Assembly (NCBI GenBank): GCA_029582165.1
Contig: CM055870.1
Span: 3,435,332 to 3,499,331, forward strand
Reading direction: 5' to 3'
DNA: 64,000 nt
Source of the DNA: Portulaca oleracea
Lineage: Eukaryota > Streptophyta > Magnoliopsida > Caryophyllales > Portulacaceae
The translations under genes and the position numbers were made by a program. The notes under the pieces were generated by a model, which saw only the letters and a program-made list of their open reading frames with translations, made no database searches and was not told the DNA's origin. Below, in pieces: positions 45,723 through 56,693 of the stretch (its first letter is position 1; every line of letters begins with the position of its first letter).

Positions 45723-46004
45723 GCCATGACGTGGAAGAAGAAGGAGAAAGAGAAAGAATCATAGAGATAGAGAGAGAAAGAGGAGGGAGACGAGGAAGAA
45801 GAAGGAAAAGAAAACAAGAGAGAAAAATGAATAAATGGTATAAGGGCAAATCGGTCAGTTCATGGTCTTCACCGGAGCCCAACTTAAGTTTGGGCTAAAT
45901 TTTTTTGGCCCATATTATACAGGGTTCAAATCAGAAACTTCAAACATTACCATAATAAATACTTCAAAATACAGGGTCCAAAAAGCAAAAAACCCCGTAT
46001 ATTT

Positions 46005-46391
46005 GTCTTGCTTGGTAATTACAATATCAAAGGAATGATCTAGTACTAAACTAAGTCCTCAAAGTTTGTTGTTCAACTACAAAATTAGTTAATTTTAGGA
46101 ATAATTAATGTATTGTTTAAGATTAAATACAATATCAAAGGAATGATGATCAACTTTACAAGGTGATCTTGTACCCCACAACTCGACAAGTACCCGCCTG
46201 GACGAGGGAAGCTCGGAAAACGACATCTCTCTGTGTGTTTGTCTTGCTTTATAAGCATACAACTAAAAAGATCGAATTCTGCGACCCACGATTTCCAGAA
46301 CTTGAATCAACAACAAGAAGAAGAAGCTTTCCAAGTCAAATCTGACCCCTTCAACAAAGCAGGGGCATCCAGGCATTATCTGTATCAATCA
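46005..46391 (+). promoter_or_regulatory. Upstream region and 5' UTR of the TORTIFOLIA1-like gene
   Basis: Non-coding or leader sequence between the Pack-MULE and the ATG at 46392. The frame is open upstream, from an alternative ATG at 46233, but the family-typical start is the ATG giving MSSQFKKPTP. The block at 46140-46195 (GATCTTGTACCCCACAACTC) is duplicated at 40809. The Pack-MULE's edge lies only about 390 bp from the start codon. Confidence 0.45.
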
Positions 46392-49094
46392 ATGTCGTCG
46401 CAGTTTAAGAAGCCAACTCCGGCGACCTCGTCGGAGCTCCGGCAGAGAGTCTTCACCTGCATCGACAAGCTCTCCGACAGAGCCACCTTCTCCGCCGCCT
46501 CCACCGAGCTAAATTCCATCGCCCGCACTCTCTCCTCCGACTCCATCTCCGCCTTCCTCGGCTGCATCCTCTCCGTCGACGCCGCCTTTAAGTCCCCCGT
46601 CCGGGCCCACTGCCTCCGCCTCCTCTCTCTCCTCGCCGACACTCACCACCCCTCCCTTCTCTCTCCTCACGTGCATAAGACCATCCTCCCCGCCCTCCTC
46701 CGCCGCCTCCGCGACCCCGACTCCGCCGTCCGCTCCGCCTGCGCCGCCGCCGTCGCCGCCCTCTCCTCGCTCGGGTTCTCCCTCCTCAGCCCCCTCCTCG
46801 GCGCTGTATTCGCCGAGCAAGAGTTCAACGCCCAGATCGGAGCCTGCGCGTGCCTCAAGGCCGCCGTCGACGCCGCCGGTGGGGTGGACGGGGCGGAGGA
46901 GGGGGAGCTCCGGCGAGCTCTCCCGAGGCTGCTGAGGTTGATAAGGTTGGAGGGGTTCAGGCCCAAGGCGGCGGCATTGGGGGTGGTTGCGAGTGTTGTG
47001 GTTGTCAATGGCGGTGGGGTGGTCAACGGCGGGAGAGGAGGCGGGTTGGTGGGGAGTGTGGTGGAGTGTGCAGTGGAGATGCTGAGTTGCGAGGATTGGG
47101 CCGCCAGGAAGGCCGCCGCAGAAGTGCTTCTGGCGGTGGCGCATGTGGCGGAGGAGGAGTCCGTGGAGGAGTTGAAGGAGTTTGTTGTCAACTCTCTGGA
47201 GTCCAGAAGGTTTGACAAGGTAAAATTGTCATAAAATCTAACCTCTACATACTTCCATTCTAATTTCATTTTTCATGCTTTTGGTATCCAAATGTAAACC
47301 CGTCTTAATCATAAATTTAAGCTGGTAGTTAAACCCAATCATAAATTTATACTCTATCGAATTATTTTTGAATCTTGGGTCAATTGTAACCGGTCTCACT
47401 AAATTGCGGAAATGCTACATTTTCACCCCCACACATCGTCACGGAATTTCGAAATATTGATTTTTTTTTATGCTTTTGGGATTGAGTTTTGATTTTATGG
47501 GTGGATTTGCTTAAAATGGTGAGATTTGTTGGTTGAATGTGGGGGGATATGATATGACAGGTGAAGGCAACTCGTGGGATCATGAATGGGGCATTGCAAG
47601 CTTGGAAGAAGCTACCTGGTGGTCCACTTCAGGAGGATACGCCTTTGCCTTTATCAACAACATCTGATTCATCTTTTTCTAAAGGTACGTACTACGTTTG
47701 TACAACAATGTGCATTTCTGGAAATTATACGCTCATTATTAGGTTGATCTTGAGAGTGATTGTTTACCTTTTGAAACTGGGATGAACAATTATCTGATGA
47801 TGTCGCCATTGTGCATTTTGGGTGTTAGATAATGTGGGACCTTCACCTTCTGTGTCGAGGAGATCCTCGTTCGGTGGCATAGAAACTCCAAAACCAAAGA
47901 AAACCATCAACAAGACACGGTCTCAACTGGTGAGTGAGAGCAGCCCGGTTACCTCGATTTCCTCCTCAACCTCCACCAGCACAATCAACTTTGACACACC
48001 TCCTCAGAGCGGGTGGAAGAACAAGAAGACAATGTCAATGTCAAAGAGCAAGTCTTGTTTATCAGATGACTCCTCAACAGCCACCGACTCGTCTTCTCAA
48101 TGGAAGAAACAAAGTCCCAACAACAGGTTCTCTTTGCCCCATGATTCTCCGTCTCCATCTGAAAACGAATCTGTGGAAGTCAACTCCATGAAGAGGGTAT
48201 CGGGAGAAAGGGCAGCTCATAGAGCCATGGGCCGGAGATCTGGTTCCCGTGTGGTTCCTTTTGTTGAGGAGGAGGAGGAGCGCCGTGTTGAATATGAAGG
48301 AGATGGACAAGTTGGTGAAAACAATGCAGACATTCTGAACATGTCTGTTATCAGAAACCACCTTCTTCAGATAGAGAGACAACAATCTTACCTCTTGGAT
48401 CTCCTGCAGGTACACAGAATTTAAGTCAACCTTTTCAACATGATACTGTTCTCTTGAGTAGTTGAGCTTATTTAGTTATTTTGTTAAGAATAAGTCCGGA
48501 AAGTGTTTAGTTAATAAGTTCAGAAAAAGTGATGCAAAAAGCGATCACAAAAGGTTGATTGTAGAAGCTCAAAATAAGGTCAGTCAAGAATAAGTTTGGT
48601 CAAAATAAGCTGAAAGGAACAGGCCTGTATAAGGTTATTTAGTTAGTTATGATGTACTTGTGTTAATATCTTTATCCTCCATTGATTTTCAGAAATTTAT
48701 GGGCAAATCTCAAAGTGGGATAGACTCCTTGGAGTCGCGTGTATCTGGCCTTGAGAACGCACTAGATAAGATCTCCAATGATTTGGCTGCGCAAAGCGGA
48801 AGGATCCAGGGCAGTGGTCAGGCTGGGACAACATGTTGTCCCAGTACAGAATTTTTGAGCCCTAAGTTCTGGAGAAAGGTTGAAGGAAGGCCCTCTTCCA
48901 CATCGAAATCCTTTAACTCGAGGACTACGCCTAACAAAGACACCAACACTGAAGAGCTGCAGATGGATGGGGGTAGATTTCATGAGCGTAGCAGGGAAAA
49001 TGGCAATAAGTATGTCGATGAAATTGGACAAAATGCCCAAAGAGGAAGAACATATACCACAAGAAGCTTTGGTACCCCTTCTAATGCACCTTAG
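46392..49094 (+). CDS. TORTIFOLIA1/SPIRAL2-like microtubule-associated protein
   Basis: Plant-specific protein that binds cortical microtubules and influences organ twisting and cell growth direction. Four exons: 46392-47219, 47561-47684, 47829-48409 and 48693-49094, 1935 bp or 644 residues, the usual size of TOR1-like paralogues. Exon 1 (residues 1-276) is a TOG/HEAT-repeat array beginning KKPTPATSSELRQRVFTCID, with repeated Leu/Ala-rich helices and the signature ACLKAAVDAA and CEDWAARKAAAEVL. The middle, about 320-480, is Ser/Lys/Pro-rich and basic, as expected for a disordered microtubule-binding linker. Near residue 488 comes the conserved SVIRNHLLQIERQQSYLLDL, then a coiled-coil-like stretch SLESRVSGLENALDKI. 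The C-terminus is a short Gly/Arg/Ser-rich tail. Exon 1 is far more GC-rich than the rest. The paralogue number cannot be assigned. Confidence 0.92.
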
Positions 49095-49607
49095 CCTGGA
49101 CTCAAGGTAAGTTTATCAAACGTTGCCTCAAAAACATATCTTTCAAGTTTCAAACAAGAATTGATTCACATATCCAATATTCCAATCAACCTGAACATGA
49201 ACTGACCCAAAATGGCCTGGGCTGAAGTTAACCAAGCTGAATCCAACCCCGATTGCCAGTCTCTAATACACTGTTCATCATCTTGCTAGACACTTCTGTG
49301 TCTGAAAATAGATTACAGACAGCACGCAAAACAGAACATTACTCTATTTGTCTTTGATGTCTACTTTCCAACAATGACAGCTAATCGAATCTGGCCGTAG
49401 CCAATGCTTGGGAGTGGGACATGGGAGGCATAAATGTAACTGGTCCTGCCAGCCTTGTTCTTTGGATTGGTTCAAATCAGGTTTGTATGGATTGGATTGG
49501 TTAGTGTAGAGAGTGTCTAATACAGGCCACCATAAGTTTTTCCATTTTCTGAAGAGCCAGTTGGAGCTAAAGTATACCTAGAAGGGTTAATATGCATGGG
49601 CAAACCC

Positions 49608-49780
49608 CAGTGGCGGATCTAGGTATTCTGATTAGGGGTGGCCAATACATTGATATATTCTTCCCGATACACATAAAATATGTAATTTTTTATCCCAAAT
49701 TATATCAAAACACTAAAAAAAAAATTTACCGGTGGCCGTGGCCACCCCAGTGGCCAGGACTAGCCTGGGATCCGCCACTG
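49608..49780. mobile_element. hAT-type MITE, 173 bp
   Basis: Termini CAGTGGCGGATCTAGG and CCTGGGATCCGCCACTG are inverted repeats, flanked by an exact 8-bp duplication GCAAACCC (49600-49607 and 49781-49788). The CAGTGGCGGA end is a frequent plant hAT terminus. Inverted GGTGGCC motifs lie inside. It sits about 0.5 kb past the stop of the TORTIFOLIA1-like gene. Confidence 0.92.
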
Positions 49781-49788
49781 GCAAACCC

Positions 49789-52542
49789 TATCATATCAAA
49801 ATCCAATATCCGTTCGTCTAACTACAACATTTGGCTGTTTCATCAGCCGTCACAGTCGTGTTTGGTAGTAGGATAAATTGTAAGGCTGGATTTTAAGTTT
49901 AACTCTTACTCTTTCTTATTGAACTCCTGACATTATTACATTTTTGACCTACTTGTTATCCATCATCCTATATATAAACTAACATGTAACATGATAGATA
50001 CTGAATCTACACTAACATGAATGAATTTTGTGGCACAGCTATGGGGATTTTATAGATAGAAATCAATATGAACCAATCGAAGGAAGTTGGTGTACCTTCG
50101 ATGGTCTTTTTGTTGGTGACAGTACAATTTCTGTATAGTCGCAACTTTTGTTCTGACAATCCCCTACTTTTTTTGTAGATCTGACTGTAAGCGGTAGCAG
50201 TGTAACATTCCAGTGATTGCTTACTATGGGTGGTGCTTCTGTATATAGCTACTAATATCGGCTAATTTATTAGGCAAATGACTGAAGAAGATCTGCCATT
50301 ATTGATTTGAACATCCCACATTGCGCTTGTTACAAAGACCAGGTTTGTTTTGTAGTTCCGCTGGCATGCGTATACGTGTAGTACATCAGTAAGAATTGAT
50401 GTTTGTGATGACACTGACATCCAGCTCCCAGACTTATCTATCAAAGTTTTGACTATTTATGGAAGCATATACAACTGGAGAGGAAGGAAATATGTCTTCA
50501 TCTTGTTATTTTATCCTTCAGGTCGCAAAGCTTGAGAATACTGAATACTACTTTGGGTCGATGTATTCGAGTCCAAACAAACTATGATATGGGCCCAAAA
50601 CTCGAAGCTTAGTTTGAACCATGTTCTCTTATTTGGGCTGCTCAAACGACTTAGCTATCCAATTAGGAATCAATGAAGTAGCCAACATAAATAAGCCCAT
50701 TTTTCTTTGGTCTTGTAGGATCTCTTCCACACATTAAGGATGGGCCTTGAGTTAGAAACTTCTGGGTTAGGCTCTACTATGCCCTTTTCACTCTAGCACC
50801 CTTTCGGACTCAACTCATTTAAGGACGCTATACAGAATGTAGCCACTAGCCAGTAATATCAGCGAAAAGCCTTCGATTTTAAGTACTAGAGACCACGAGA
50901 TTCTGCATTTCTTGTGTAATAACTAATACTACCTACGTCCCTAATTATTTGTTAATTTTTCCAACTACCTTGTTCATTTTTATTTGTCAAATTACTTAAC
51001 TTTTACAATTCCAATCACCATAATACCAATTCTATCTTTAATAATAATCTGTTTAACTCATTCCAAGGGTACTATTAAGGGTATTTTTGACAATTTGTAA
51101 ACTTTTCATCTCATTTTCCATGTTTATTGGTTTTTATGAATTTGTTTTTGTGATATACAAGTAGGAATGTGGTAGTAAAGGAATGGGTGAGCAATATGAT
51201 GCTATTAAAGTTGACGTGAACAAAGCTTTGAGGATAACTAGCAAGTGTCAAATTATGAGATGACTTTTCTTAATCTCAAAAAGCAATTATTCGTAGATGT
51301 TTTTTTAATACCCACGAGTTTATGTGCATTGGTATAATATCATACATGTCAAATATGTTCTATTGTTTTTTTTTTTTTTTTGGTGTGAAAAAGTTAAAGT
51401 TAGTTAGATACTTGGATTTCAAGGCTTCATCAAGGCCACACTTGACTCTAGTCTCCAAGCATAAAGAGTATATACAGAGTTATTTATGCATTGCCCACTA
51501 ATAAGGTAGTTCTTCACATTCACAATAGGATTGAACTTGTAATCTAAGTTTGAGTCCGGACTTTTATGAATTGGAGTTCTTGTCGACACTTGCCAGTAGT
51601 CCTAGCAGAAATCTGAGTTCGAATAATTTTGAGTTCGATCAAATTAAATCGATCATTTGGTCTAAAATCTATTATCAGGACCTTCTTCGAGAAGCAAACC
51701 TGGTTTGAAACCTGACAATGACCGATTGACCGACTTCTAAATTTGAACAAATTTTTGGTGACCAAACCCAGTCTTTTCCAAATCGAACAAAATCGAGTTA
51801 TTGAGTAGGCCAAAGTTTGTCAGGCCTGCTTGCCAATTTGGAAATGATAATAGGCATTCACTTTCATGTAGGTTCAAGTTACCAACAGTAAAGAGTATAA
51901 AGAAATGTGAGGGGACATTAAATCATCCAATAAACATCGAATTTTGTAAGAACCCAAGTTTCGAATGAGATGTTCCAGAGTCGAGAAGAGAGCCTTGTTA
52001 GGTTTAGGGCTGTCCCCACGAAGAAGAAAAGGTAGAGACCCCAATTTTTGAGGTGGATGGATCGAGGGGCATTTCTGGGTATTCGTGGCCAGATTTGGTT
52101 GTGGGGGAACAATAGCACGTAGCATGTATGATGCATTCCACATTTCCACTACCTCATTTTCCCACTTCACCTCTCTGTATTTCCAAGTTGGGGAAAAGAT
52201 ATTCAACCCACAATTAAACTGGACCCCTATTTCAAAGAAGCTAGCGAGCCTATGTTGTTTTCCTCTTGCATGTTATATGTACACTACATACTCCTTTTTT
52301 CCTGCCTAACCAGATCATCTTTTAGATATGGGAGGATAAACAATCCATGATAAGGAGGGCTAGGGAGGGGAATGAAAGCTTATCCGGCCTTATTTTTCCC
52401 ACTTCTTTTTGTTCCTTCTCTTGTTAATGGACATTGATGATATAGACTATACACACATCAAATTGTCTCTTACTTCAAAAGCTTATGGGTCTTATTTTCC
52501 TTGTACATCGTAATTTCTTTTTCTTATATGCTATCTACCCTA
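49789..52542. other. Spacer
   Basis: No gene was recognised. A CTACGTCCCTAATTATTTGT block at about 50931 may be the left end of a decayed Stowaway-like element extending to about 51270. 51540-51830 is rich in TCGAAC/GTTCGA-type motifs similar in style to 29400-29560. 52080-52320 shows short frames on both strands with no domain. Confidence 0.45.
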
Positions 52543-53362
52543 GGACTCTGTTCTTTTATATGGTGTCGTGCGGTGCTACAACTCATCAAACTACTCAATA
52601 TACTTCCACATTTGACTACACCTTACCACAATCATTAACAATATATATCATCACTTTTCTCTCTCTCCTCTACTTTTTTACATTATCTCTCTTTACTTAC
52701 CATATCAATCACACTTTCCACACATTTTACCATATCTTTCCACACCTTACCGTTAGGAATGGCAATGGGCAGGGTCTGGGGCGGGTCTTGCCCCAGAACC
52801 TGATGGGTCCCAAAATTCAAACCCGGACCCAGACTCAGCGTGTACAAGGACCCACGGGTCCTTAACGAGTCCAACTCTAATATGCATTTTTTACTAGATT
52901 TATCAATTTGTTGAGTTAATTTTATACATGTACACATGTATAATAATAACTATTATGTTTAAATACATTTATTTTTAACACAGTAAAAACATTTCAAAGG
53001 AAAAAAAATAGTATACTAGGGTTTTAGAAAATAGAAGTCAACACTTCAATAGACTCAATATTCCCGAAATCCCAGCATGCGCCAAGAAGTAGATGAGTCG
53101 TAGTGTAGTACTCTACTAGTCTACTTGGGTTTTTATTTTTTCAAAGGAAAAAATTATATATGTTTATGTTTTAATGGGTCAACAGCTCGGATCCATTGGT
53201 TCATGTTTGGACCCAGACCCGGAACCACTATTTTTTTCAAACCCAAACCCGAACCTGTCTTAATGGACTGGGTCCGACAGGGTCCAAGAGTCATTGCCAT
53301 CCTTACTTACCGACTTACCGTACCATTTCCGCATCTTAAAAATCGCACAAAAGAACAATACC
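52543..53362. mobile_element. Tourist-like MITE, split by an hAT insertion
   Basis: Left end GGACTCTGTTCTTTTATATG, right end CGCACAAAAGAACAATACC. The left arm's TTACCACAATCATTAACA and CACACTTTCCACACATTTTA units match the family core. The MITE is interrupted at 52754-53305 by an hAT-like element; without it the length would be about 260 bp. Confidence 0.75.
52754..53305. mobile_element. hAT-like element nested in a MITE
   Basis: Left end TAGGAATGGCAATGGGCAGG and right end GAGTCATTGCCATCCTTA are imperfect inverted repeats sharing GGCAATG/CATTGCC. The flanking 8-bp duplication is CTTACCGT (52746-52753) and CTTACCGA (53306-53313), one mismatch. Both arms carry GGGTCC/GGACCC motifs. 552 bp without a transposase frame. 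Confidence 0.82.
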
Positions 53363-54167
53363 TAAAAAAATAGGAATATCCCAATATGTAAAATTGCATA
53401 CATTTAAGTTAGGCTAATTAGCGGAACTCAAAATAGAAGTGTTGTTTTTCCAATGGAAAAAGTGGTGTTAGTATAAATGGTTAGCTGATAATTCTCCTTA
53501 AAGTTAATTTTAATGAAGTAACTGAGATCTATAACTTCGCAAATGGTAACAAAAGTTGGGAGTTACGTGAATTAGTGGTATTAGGTGTCGATTAGGCAAG
53601 TAACATCCTCCTTGTAATTAGTGGTGGTTTGCAATCAATAATAAAACCACATGGTAAGGACTAAGGAGTGAGGACCAGTGAGACACTTTGCCCAACTTTT
53701 ACTTTACAATTCCAAAGGGTCAAAAAAAACAAAACAAATTAATCAAAGCTGGGAAGGGACCTTTCTCCTTTTACTTTTTCTTTATTCCATTTACTTGATT
53801 CATAAAAGTATAAAACTACTCATCCCTCAACCCATGGCGCGTAATTCTACGCTCTCAGGAGGCCCCTCCTAAAATTAGGCAGCCAAGCCAAACATACTAG
53901 TACCACCTTACAGTTACAGCCTTACAGGTATGATAATTCCCAAGTGACAAAGCTCTGAAGAGAAAGTGAAAGACAAATAAAAAAACACAGTAAAAGAATT
54001 AACCTATGGTATTAATATTATACGAATCTTGCGAAATGGTTGACCTCAACCTAAATAAATGAGGTGTGTGTGGTGACCAATTGAGCATTAATCTGTAGAC
54101 CGGGGGAGCAGCAGAAGAAAATCATGGGCAATCGAAGGATTGCAGAAAAATGACTAAAATTAATTAA

Positions 54168-54387
54168 GGTTATGTTCTTTTTTGCGGTTGGCAAAATACA
54201 GTACCACAGTATACCGTTGTTTGCCACAATTCACCACACTTTACCACAAATCATTGTTTTTCTCTCTCCTCACTTTTCACCTCTACTATTTACATTTTCT
54301 CTCCTCACATGTCATATATACCAATAACCTACCACAATTCCACAACACCACACCATATCATAAAATACCGCAGAAAAGAACAGAGCC
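54168..54387. mobile_element. Tourist-like MITE with TAA duplication
   Basis: Left end GGTTATGTTCTTTTTTGCGG, right end CCGCAGAAAAGAACAGAGCC, flanked by TAA on both sides (54165-54167 and 54388-54390). The core is made of TTTACCACAAATCATTG and CCACAATTCCACAACACC units. A 3-bp TAA/TTA duplication is the PIF/Harbinger (Tourist) signature, so this copy helps define the family. Confidence 0.85.
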
Positions 54388-55647
54388 TAATTATTTTTCC
54401 CATCTATTGTACTGAGCCCATTTGTTTTACAACTGTGGAGGTAATGAGTTGGTGAGCTCATTAGCATATAGATGGTTTTCCATGTAGAGGTCATAGACTC
54501 ATAATATCTAAGTAAGAATATAAACCAAGCTATTTTAATTTGGATTTTTCTTTTTTATTGGGTCACCATTCAAATATCCTAGTCAGAAGCCCAATTTAGC
54601 TAGGTCACCCGCAGCAAAAATTACTACCATGAATAGTAAAAATCTAACTCTTAGATAATATATTTTGCAATTACAAATGAGTTTCTAAAGTCCGTCCTTT
54701 CTTAAATGGCATAAAAATCATATCATCTTTAGCAAATTACAGTGGAAAAAAAGTTTATAATAATAAAAAAAATATTTCAAAGATTATCTGGGGTAGGAAT
54801 AGCCCAAAAATCAGTAATCCATAATCTGTGGTCGGATTCAAAAATTTGAAAATTCAATCCAAAAAACAGATAATTAACAGATAATTTTTGAAGCTAATGT
54901 CTCAGTCAGCCCATCCAAAGTTTACCAAGTATGGTGCATTGCAAACAAAAGTTTATCAAATGGTCTGGTGTGTGGGTATCAGTTATTTATCATAATAAAC
55001 AAAAATTACTTCAATTTCTAACTTGGTTCCTAAGGTTTCACAAGTTATATTTGCTGCATTGCATGGCACCCACAAATGACCATAATTCCAAGCTCCATAA
55101 GAAAACGTGGACAACAAATTCTAACGAAATTATTTAAGTCACACAGTGAGCTGTGATTAGCGCCGTTAATGGTAGTCACAAGAAGTACAGCAGCAGCCCA
55201 AATGATGGACTGTTGTTCGACCACCCGTTTAATATTTAACGTTGATCAGTCCTTATTCTGACTGCAGTCTGTACTATATAAAACAAACAATTATCCCAAC
55301 TATTGATGCCAATTCCTCTCACGCTCTAAAGAGGAGCGTAGCCCAAATATTGTATCGTCTCTTGCAACAGTTAACCCATAAATTTGGTTACACAGCCTGC
55401 TTAGTACGTTGTATTACGTATTTTATAGTAGACAAGAATAAATGATTAAATTATTTCATAAGTAATAAATATATAAAATTAATTAACAAGGAGTAAAATT
55501 GATGAGCTAATAATTAGTGCATTGTAAAGTGACACATGTTATATAATAAAAAAATTAGTTTAAGTGAATAAATAATATAGAATAAATGGAGTATAAAAAA
55601 TTCCATCCTCACTTCTCTCCTTCATATTTGGTTGTACTTAATTATTA

Positions 55648-55943
55648 GTTTCTTTTTTTTATGCGGCTGGTTGGCTGCGGTGCCACATTGTACCACAACT
55701 TGACACATTTCATCACAACCTACCGTAATTTACAACAATTTACCACAACCTAACACAATCTACTTTTTTTTAATTATTTTATCTCACTTTTTCAATTACA
55801 ATTTCACATTTTCCAACACATTTACAATTATTAAAATTAAACTCACAACTTTCCACAATCCACAATAACTTTACCAAACCCACCACAATTTTACTACACC
55901 GCACCGCATCACACCGCAGCCAAACGTATAAAAAAATGGGGCC
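55648..55943. mobile_element. Tourist-like MITE with TTA duplication
   Basis: Left end GTTTCTTTTTTTTATGCGGC, right end GCAGCCAAACGTATAAAAAA followed by ATGGGGCC, flanked by TTA on both sides (55645-55647 and 55944-55946). Both arms carry GGTTGGCTGCGGTG / CACCGCAGCCAA motifs and the core has repeated ACCACAACCTA units. 296 bp. Confidence 0.85.
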
Positions 55944-56693
55944 TTAGTGGCTAAAAAAGTTTATATTGGATCCATTATCTCTTTTATTTCTTAAACTCAA
56001 TAAACCTTTTTTCAAAAAAAATTCCATAAAAATCTTACCTAAAAAACTACGAAGCACACCCTTACTAAAATATTCCTACTTTTAGATTTGTGTTAACTGA
56101 CAAAACTATGTTCTATAAGGATGTAGGTTAAAATCGTGTAAGATGAGAAAAATTAGGTAAGAAAAGTATTGAGATAGGTCAATATTACATCAACTATTTT
56201 TCTATTTTAAAATAAATTTTGTGAATCATATAAAAATTAAAATATAAATTATCTAAAAATAAATTTTATTCTTTTAAATAGTAAAATAAAATAAAGTATA
56301 ATTAAACCTAACTATAAATCTAAAAAAAGGGGACCTAAATCTATTAGTGTAAAAGAAGTCGTGTTTGTCTAAAAGGAATGAAATTAGTGAGGTTCGGTTA
56401 GGGTCGGACCCTCCATTCCATAACGGAAACTTAAAGCAAAAAAACAAGCCACACCCCTATCAATCATGCATGTTTATGTTCACCTACATTGACCACTACC
56501 GTCCTTGTACGCGTGTCTCTAAACACTCTCTTTCTTTCTGTTTCCGACATACAGCCAATGCCCCATGGAAAACACCTCACTAAGAAAGCAACACCACTGT
56601 CTCCACACCACCCCATTTTCACATTGAAAAATCCCCCCCTCTCTCTCTTCACCTTCTACTACTACCTCTAATTCACAATCTACGAACAAGAAA

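Larger units (their letters stand above)
44477..45996. mobile_element. Probable Pack-MULE carrying a NOP14-like gene fragment
   Basis: The left end begins GGGGTTTTTTGCTTTTTGGA followed by CCCTGTATTTT. The right end is the exact inverse over about 32 bp. Similarity then continues, with gaps, for about 90 bp (GTATTTA-TTATGG, ATGTTT, ATTTGAACCCTGTA). The flanks share an imperfect 8-9 bp duplication (TTATATTT at 44469-44476, GTATATTT at 45997-46004). Plant Mutator-like elements have such ends and often carry host gene pieces. Here the cargo is the first two exons and first intron of a NOP14-like gene in antisense to the listed strand, plus a (GAA)n tract. No transposase is present. Confidence 0.8.
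53363..56693. other. MITE-containing spacer and GT92 promoter region
   Basis: No gene was recognised apart from the MITEs listed at 54168 and 55648. The last 100 bp before the GT92 ATG is a pyrimidine-rich leader (CCCCCCTCTCTCTCTTCACC at about 56635), typical of a plant 5' UTR. Confidence 0.5.

Noticed and set aside
45497..45898. Long poly-Ser, poly-Glu and poly-Arg frames on both strands
   Set aside because: They are translations of the (GAA)n tract inside the Pack-MULE and have no other coding signal.
44477..45996. NOP14-like sequence as a functional gene
   Set aside because: Only the first two exons are present, similarity ends at 45195, and a stop follows within a few codons.
46509..47269. 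Long antisense frames opposite the TORTIFOLIA1-like exon 1
   Set aside because: GC-rich exon DNA lacks stop codons in several frames; only the plus-strand frame shows conserved HEAT-type sequence and splice continuity.
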